Origin: Bacillota bacterium | Lineage (GTDB): Bacteria > Bacillota > Clostridia > Peptostreptococcales > Anaerovoracaceae | Direction of reading: 5' to 3' | Assembly: GCA_028724585.1 (NCBI GenBank) | Contig: JAQYCQ010000038.1 | Location: forward strand, 46,954-110,953 | Length of the DNA: 64,000 bases | Shown: positions 61,058 through 64,000 of the stretch, one piece after another | How positions within the stretch are numbered: position 1 is the stretch's first letter | Layout of the letters: each line of letters begins with the position of its first letter | The notes under the pieces: generated by a model | Databases searched by the model: none | Seen by the model: only the letters and a program-made list of their open reading frames with translations | What the model was told of the DNA's origin: nothing | Translations under genes and position numbers: made by a program

Positions 61058-61076
61058 TTCTTTTAGTCATAGGGAT

Positions 61077-61129
61077 AACTATCTTTATGACGATGTCAAA
61101 CTATCTTTCGAGGAAGGGACAGATAGTTT
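61077..61129 (+). promoter_or_regulatory. Leader hairpin of the SLH gene
   Basis: AAACTATCT (61098-61106) pairs with AGATAGTTT (61121-61129). AACTATCT also occurs at 61077-61084 and could compete for the same partner, so two folds are possible. It may stabilise the mRNA or control access to the ribosome site. Confidence 0.5.
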
Positions 61130-61173
61130 AAATAATATTTTTCCCTTCCGCAAAATTCTACAAGGAGGAACAT

Positions 61174-63588
61174 ATGAAGAAAGTACTTACAATTGTGCTT
61201 TCTGTAGCTATGGTCATCTGCCTCATGCCTGCTATGGCATTCGCAGCAGATGCTACTACAACTGCAGACAACACAACAAAAGCTACTGGACTCGCACAGT
61301 TCTCTGACGCTGACAGCATCACAAACAAAGAAGCTGTTTCAGTACTCACAGGACTCCACATCATCAATGGTATGGGTGATGGAACATTCCAGCCAAAAGG
61401 TGATGTAACAAGAGCACAGACTGCAACAATGATCTCCATCCTCGTTAGAGGCGGAGACACATCATCACTGAAGGCTCCTTCACAGGATCCGTTCACAGAC
61501 GTAGCAAAGGACAACTGGGCTGCACCTTACGTTGCATACGGCGCTCAGCAGGGCTACATCAACGGTATGGGCGATGGCACTTACGCTCCTAACAACAACG
61601 TAACAACTGCTCAGCTCGCTACTATCCTTGACCAGATCCTCGGATACAGTAAGGCAGACGTCGCTTACCAGTGGCCTGAAAACGCTATGGCTAAGGCAAA
61701 CGAAGCTGGACTGCTCGTTAACGTAAACAAGAGCGCTAACGACAATCTCGACAGAGAAGAAGCAGCTCAGATGATCTTCAATGCTCTTAAGGCTACAGAC
61801 GTTGTAAAGGATACAACTACTGGTACAAACGGTTCAACTCTCTATAAGCCAGTAAAGAATGATTCTAAGCTCGATTATCAGGGTACTGATGATGAGACAG
61901 AGCAGCTCGTTGAAAAGCTCTTCCCTAAGGCTACTTATAAGCCTGAAGCAAAGGATGAGTTTGGTCGTACTGCTACAGCTTGGAAGAACGGCAGAGATAA
62001 GATTTCTGACGATGTAGTAGCAAAGCCTGCTTACACTTATACAAGCAAGCAGGAAGCAAAGGATCTTAAGGCTGATCTCAAGGGTTATGATATCGATGCA
62101 GAAGAAATTGTAAATGGCGCTGCGGCTAAAAACCTTACATCTGTAAAGGATATCGCTGATGAAACAGGTAATGGCGTTCTCGTAGAACTTTACGCTAATG
62201 ACAAAGATACAGCAATTACAAAGGCTGTTGTAGCTGACTATGTACTTGATGAAGTAGCTGGTGTAAATTCACAGACAGGTACAATTACTCTTAAAGCCAA
62301 TGGCGAAATTACTAAGGACGCAACTTTCTATGATGCATTATCTTCTGTAGCAAAGAAAGATAAAGTACTTGTCGCTGTAGGTCATGATGGTGTAATTGAT
62401 GCATATATTCCTACAAAGGTAACAGGACCAGTTACTGCAACAACAACTAAGCCTGTAAGCGCAACAGTAAATGGAACAAAGTATGAAGCAGCGAAGACTA
62501 ACTCTATCGTTAAACTTGCTGTAGATTCTTCAAAGGACGTTGACCTTTATCTTGATAAGTACAACTACATTAAGGGCAACCCAGATGCTGATAATACTGT
62601 AGTTTCAGAGTGGATTCTCGTAACAGCTGCTTATGCTACTTCAGATAAGTATGGTAAAACAGTTGATTACGTACAGGGCGTAAACGAGAAGGGCGAAGCA
62701 GTTGAAGATCTGAAGATTTCAGATAAGTCACCTGTTCCAGCTGCCGAACTTAAGCAGTATGCTCCTCAGATGAAGATGCTCTTAGCTTACAAAGAAACTC
62801 CAGATGGTTATGAGTTCGCTAGAGTAGGCGAAAATAGTGAAAGACATGCAGACCTTACTGCAAATAAGACTGTAAAGGCTGGAGCAAATAATATTGCGAA
62901 TGTATTAGTATCATCAGACGTTAAGACAATTGATGTAAGTGGTTCTGGCTCAGATCTTAAGGTTACTTCAGTAAATGGTCTGCAGGCTCTTACAGCTGGT
63001 CAGTATGTATATGTTACTAAGACTATCAATAAGACTAATGTAGTAACAACAGTATACCGCTTCAAGGATGCAGAGAGCTCAACAGTTCTTATCTCTGCAA
63101 TTACTGGTGCAGCATCATTTAAGAATGCTGATGGTAAGGATGATAAGGGTGTTACTGTAGAGTACTACACTAAGGATAGTGCTGAACCTCAGACTGCAAC
63201 AGTTAAGGGCTCTGATGTTACAGAAAAAAACATCAATAAGTTCTTTGAATTTACTACTGAAGGTGAAGGATTCACAGCGAGGCTCGCTGACAAGCAGGGT
63301 GTAACTGATACTGCTATAGATAGCGCTAATGCACAGGGTATCGTACTTGAAGGAACAGCATACTCCATTAAGGATGATGCAGCAGTAAGAGACCTCCGTG
63401 ATAAGGATAAGATCGCAGAAGCTGGTAACACTAATAATGTTCAGAAGATTGCTACAGTTGCTGATCTCGTAGATGCAGTAGCTGATAACAATGTTGCTGT
63501 TACATTCAAGGCTGATGAGCAGAATGTAATCTCTGAAATCTATGTAACAGATGTTACTGCAAAAGATTATGTAGCTCCTACTAAATAG
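61174..63588 (+). CDS. SLH-domain surface (S-layer-like) protein
   Basis: 804-aa secreted protein with signal peptide cleaved near AFAAD. Three SLH modules follow: about 34-90 (LHIINGMGDGTFQPKGDVTR), about 100-155 (YINGMGDGTYAPNNNVTTAQ) and a weaker third at about 160-205 (NLDREEAAQMIFNAL). SLH domains bind pyruvylated secondary cell-wall polymer. Residues ~215-804 are a low-similarity, Lys/Asp/Thr/Val-rich beta-type region with no named domain. DNA from about 61850 on is lower in GC and uses different codons (CTT, GAT, ACT) from the SLH part. AAGGAGGA precedes the ATG. The strong promoter suggests an abundant surface-layer protein. Confidence 0.9.
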   Translation: MKKVLTIVLSVAMVICLMPAMAFAADATTTADNTTKATGLAQFSDADSITNKEAVSVLTGLHIINGMGDGTFQPKGDVTRAQTATMISILVRGGDTSSLKAPSQDPFTDVAKDNWAAPYVAYGAQQGYINGMGDGTYAPNNNVTTAQLATILDQILGYSKADVAYQWPENAMAKANEAGLLVNVNKSANDNLDREEAAQMIFNALKATDVVKDTTTGTNGSTLYKPVKNDSKLDYQGTDDETEQLVEKLFPKATYKPEAKDEFGRTATAWKNGRDKISDDVVAKPAYTYTSKQEAKDLKADLKGYDIDAEEIVNGAAAKNLTSVKDIADETGNGVLVELYANDKDTAITKAVVADYVLDEVAGVNSQTGTITLKANGEITKDATFYDALSSVAKKDKVLVAVGHDGVIDAYIPTKVTGPVTATTTKPVSATVNGTKYEAAKTNSIVKLAVDSSKDVDLYLDKYNYIKGNPDADNTVVSEWILVTAAYATSDKYGKTVDYVQGVNEKGEAVEDLKISDKSPVPAAELKQYAPQMKMLLAYKETPDGYEFARVGENSERHADLTANKTVKAGANNIANVLVSSDVKTIDVSGSGSDLKVTSVNGLQALTAGQYVYVTKTINKTNVVTTVYRFKDAESSTVLISAITGAASFKNADGKDDKGVTVEYYTKDSAEPQTATVKGSDVTEKNINKFFEFTTEGEGFTARLADKQGVTDTAIDSANAQGIVLEGTAYSIKDDAAVRDLRDKDKIAEAGNTNNVQKIATVADLVDAVADNNVAVTFKADEQNVISEIYVTDVTAKDYVAPTK

Positions 63589-63640
63589 GTTATATACTCT
63601 TAATTTTGACAAAACTTCTGGTTTGAAGAAAGATTAACCG

Positions 63641-63677
63641 CCCGGGTGGGGAAAGCCGATTTCCCCGCCTGGGTTTT
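63641..63677 (+). terminator. Terminator after the SLH gene
   Basis: CCCGGGTGGGGAAA (63641-63654) pairs with TTTCCCCGCCTGGG (63660-63673) with two wobble or mismatch positions, then TTTT. Confidence 0.88.
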
Positions 63678-63775
63678 CTTGACTTGATACAGCGATTGAT
63701 ATGCCATAGCTTTCGAAGCATGGCTGAGCTGATATAGGCAAAATGATAAGGCGGCCCGGGAATGGGCTTTTTTAT
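63678..63775 (+). other. Hairpin plus second terminator between the SLH gene and the last gene
   Basis: TTGACT lies at 63679-63684. GCCAT-A-GCTT (63703-63712) pairs with AAGC-ATGGC (63716-63724), and GCCC / GGGC (63754-63767) is followed by six or more Ts. It could be a small RNA or a leader of a downstream gene. It matches no riboswitch consensus I know. 63776-63967 shows only the ribosome site of the next gene. Confidence 0.35.
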
Positions 63776-63967
63776 TTTTTGAAATCCGTGATCCGCGGCT
63801 GCAGCGCAATTGACGACCGCGTACCAGACCGCTCCGTAGTGACTGTAAAAGCAAAATGACGGTAAACGGTAAATAACACGTACATTCAAAGGCTGCCCTA
63901 ACTCCAATAAAATAATCAGGGGAAGCCAATACGATCTTCTCCGGATCATGACTATGGAGGATACAAA

Positions 63968-64000
63968 ATGAGCAGCTTAAGAAGAACGGAAAATGACAGC
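63968..64000 (+). CDS. Start of an unidentified gene, cut by the window edge
   Basis: ATG at 63968 with GGAGG (63956-63960) seven bases upstream, open to the end: MSSLRRTENDS. The strong ribosome site supports a real gene; eleven residues are too few to name it. Confidence 0.5.
   Translation, partial: MSSLRRTENDS

Larger units (their letters stand above)
60815..61173. other. Intergenic region with terminator, promoter and S-layer leader
   Basis: Contains the activase terminator (60854-60887), a stretch of AT-rich DNA, the near-consensus promoter at 61029-61057, and a ~110-base leader with a 9-bp hairpin before the SLH gene's AAGGAGG. Confidence 0.65.

Overview
The window looks like a chromosome segment of a strictly anaerobic, low-to-mid GC Firmicute of class Clostridia. 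This is inferred from the tilS-ftsH-coaX-dusB-greA-lysS gene order, a clostridial NAD-linked [FeFe]-hydrogenase operon with a sensory-type hydrogenase, rubrerythrin, a glycyl radical enzyme, an SLH-domain surface protein, ECF transport and strong AGGAGG-type ribosome sites. No rRNA, tRNA, phage genes, transposase or cas genes were seen. A Family XIII / Anaerovoracaceae-like host would fit but cannot be shown from this sequence alone.

Layout. 1-8402: housekeeping run (tatD 3' end, tilS, ftsH, coaX, dusB, greA, lysS fused to an HD domain). 8403-9343: non-coding, with a 259-bp palindromic element. 9344-14776: YARHG membrane protein, lipoprotein amidase, rubrerythrin, TrkA/TrkH potassium uptake. 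14989-21181: two aminotransferases around a second palindromic element, an ECF S component, an isolated eutS-eutP pair behind its own promoter and hairpin-terminator leader, and a Crp/Fnr regulator. 21405-31983: transporters (PutP, NhaD/CitMHS-like, AEC), cyclophilin, Nudix, class II aldolase, RdgB, YihY, an AspB-like aminotransferase. 32201-34477: serCA on the minus strand. 34780-35964: a D,D-carboxypeptidase. 36439-44983: ten-gene hydrogenase operon (DRTGG, RsbW-like ATPase, sensory HydS, DRTGG, PHP, HydC, ATPase, 2Fe-2S protein, HydB, HydA). 45201-53582: hisC, uvrC, DUF1292, pepD, csp, typA and a DtxR-like regulator. 53756-56211: an unusual accessory stretch with a solitary PD-(D/E)xK-like gene that appears leaderless, two opposed 52-bp-period repeat arrays around an AT-rich core, and phased A-tracts. 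56212-60814: MltG-like transglycosylase and a glycyl radical enzyme with its activase. 61174-63588: SLH protein behind a near-consensus promoter.

How the parts fit. Five fold-type I aminotransferases, a proline symporter, PepD, SerCA and the HydABC hydrogenase suggest amino-acid/peptide fermentation with NADH plus ferredoxin oxidised to H2. HydS with its DRTGG, PHP and ATPase partners would sense and report redox or H2 state. The intergenic DNA is rich in small compensating hairpins (stem-GGA-stem) and larger palindromic elements. The least explained material is the 55.1-55.75 kb repeat array, the palindromic elements, the glycyl radical enzyme with an atypical active-site motif, and the orphan eutS-eutP pair.
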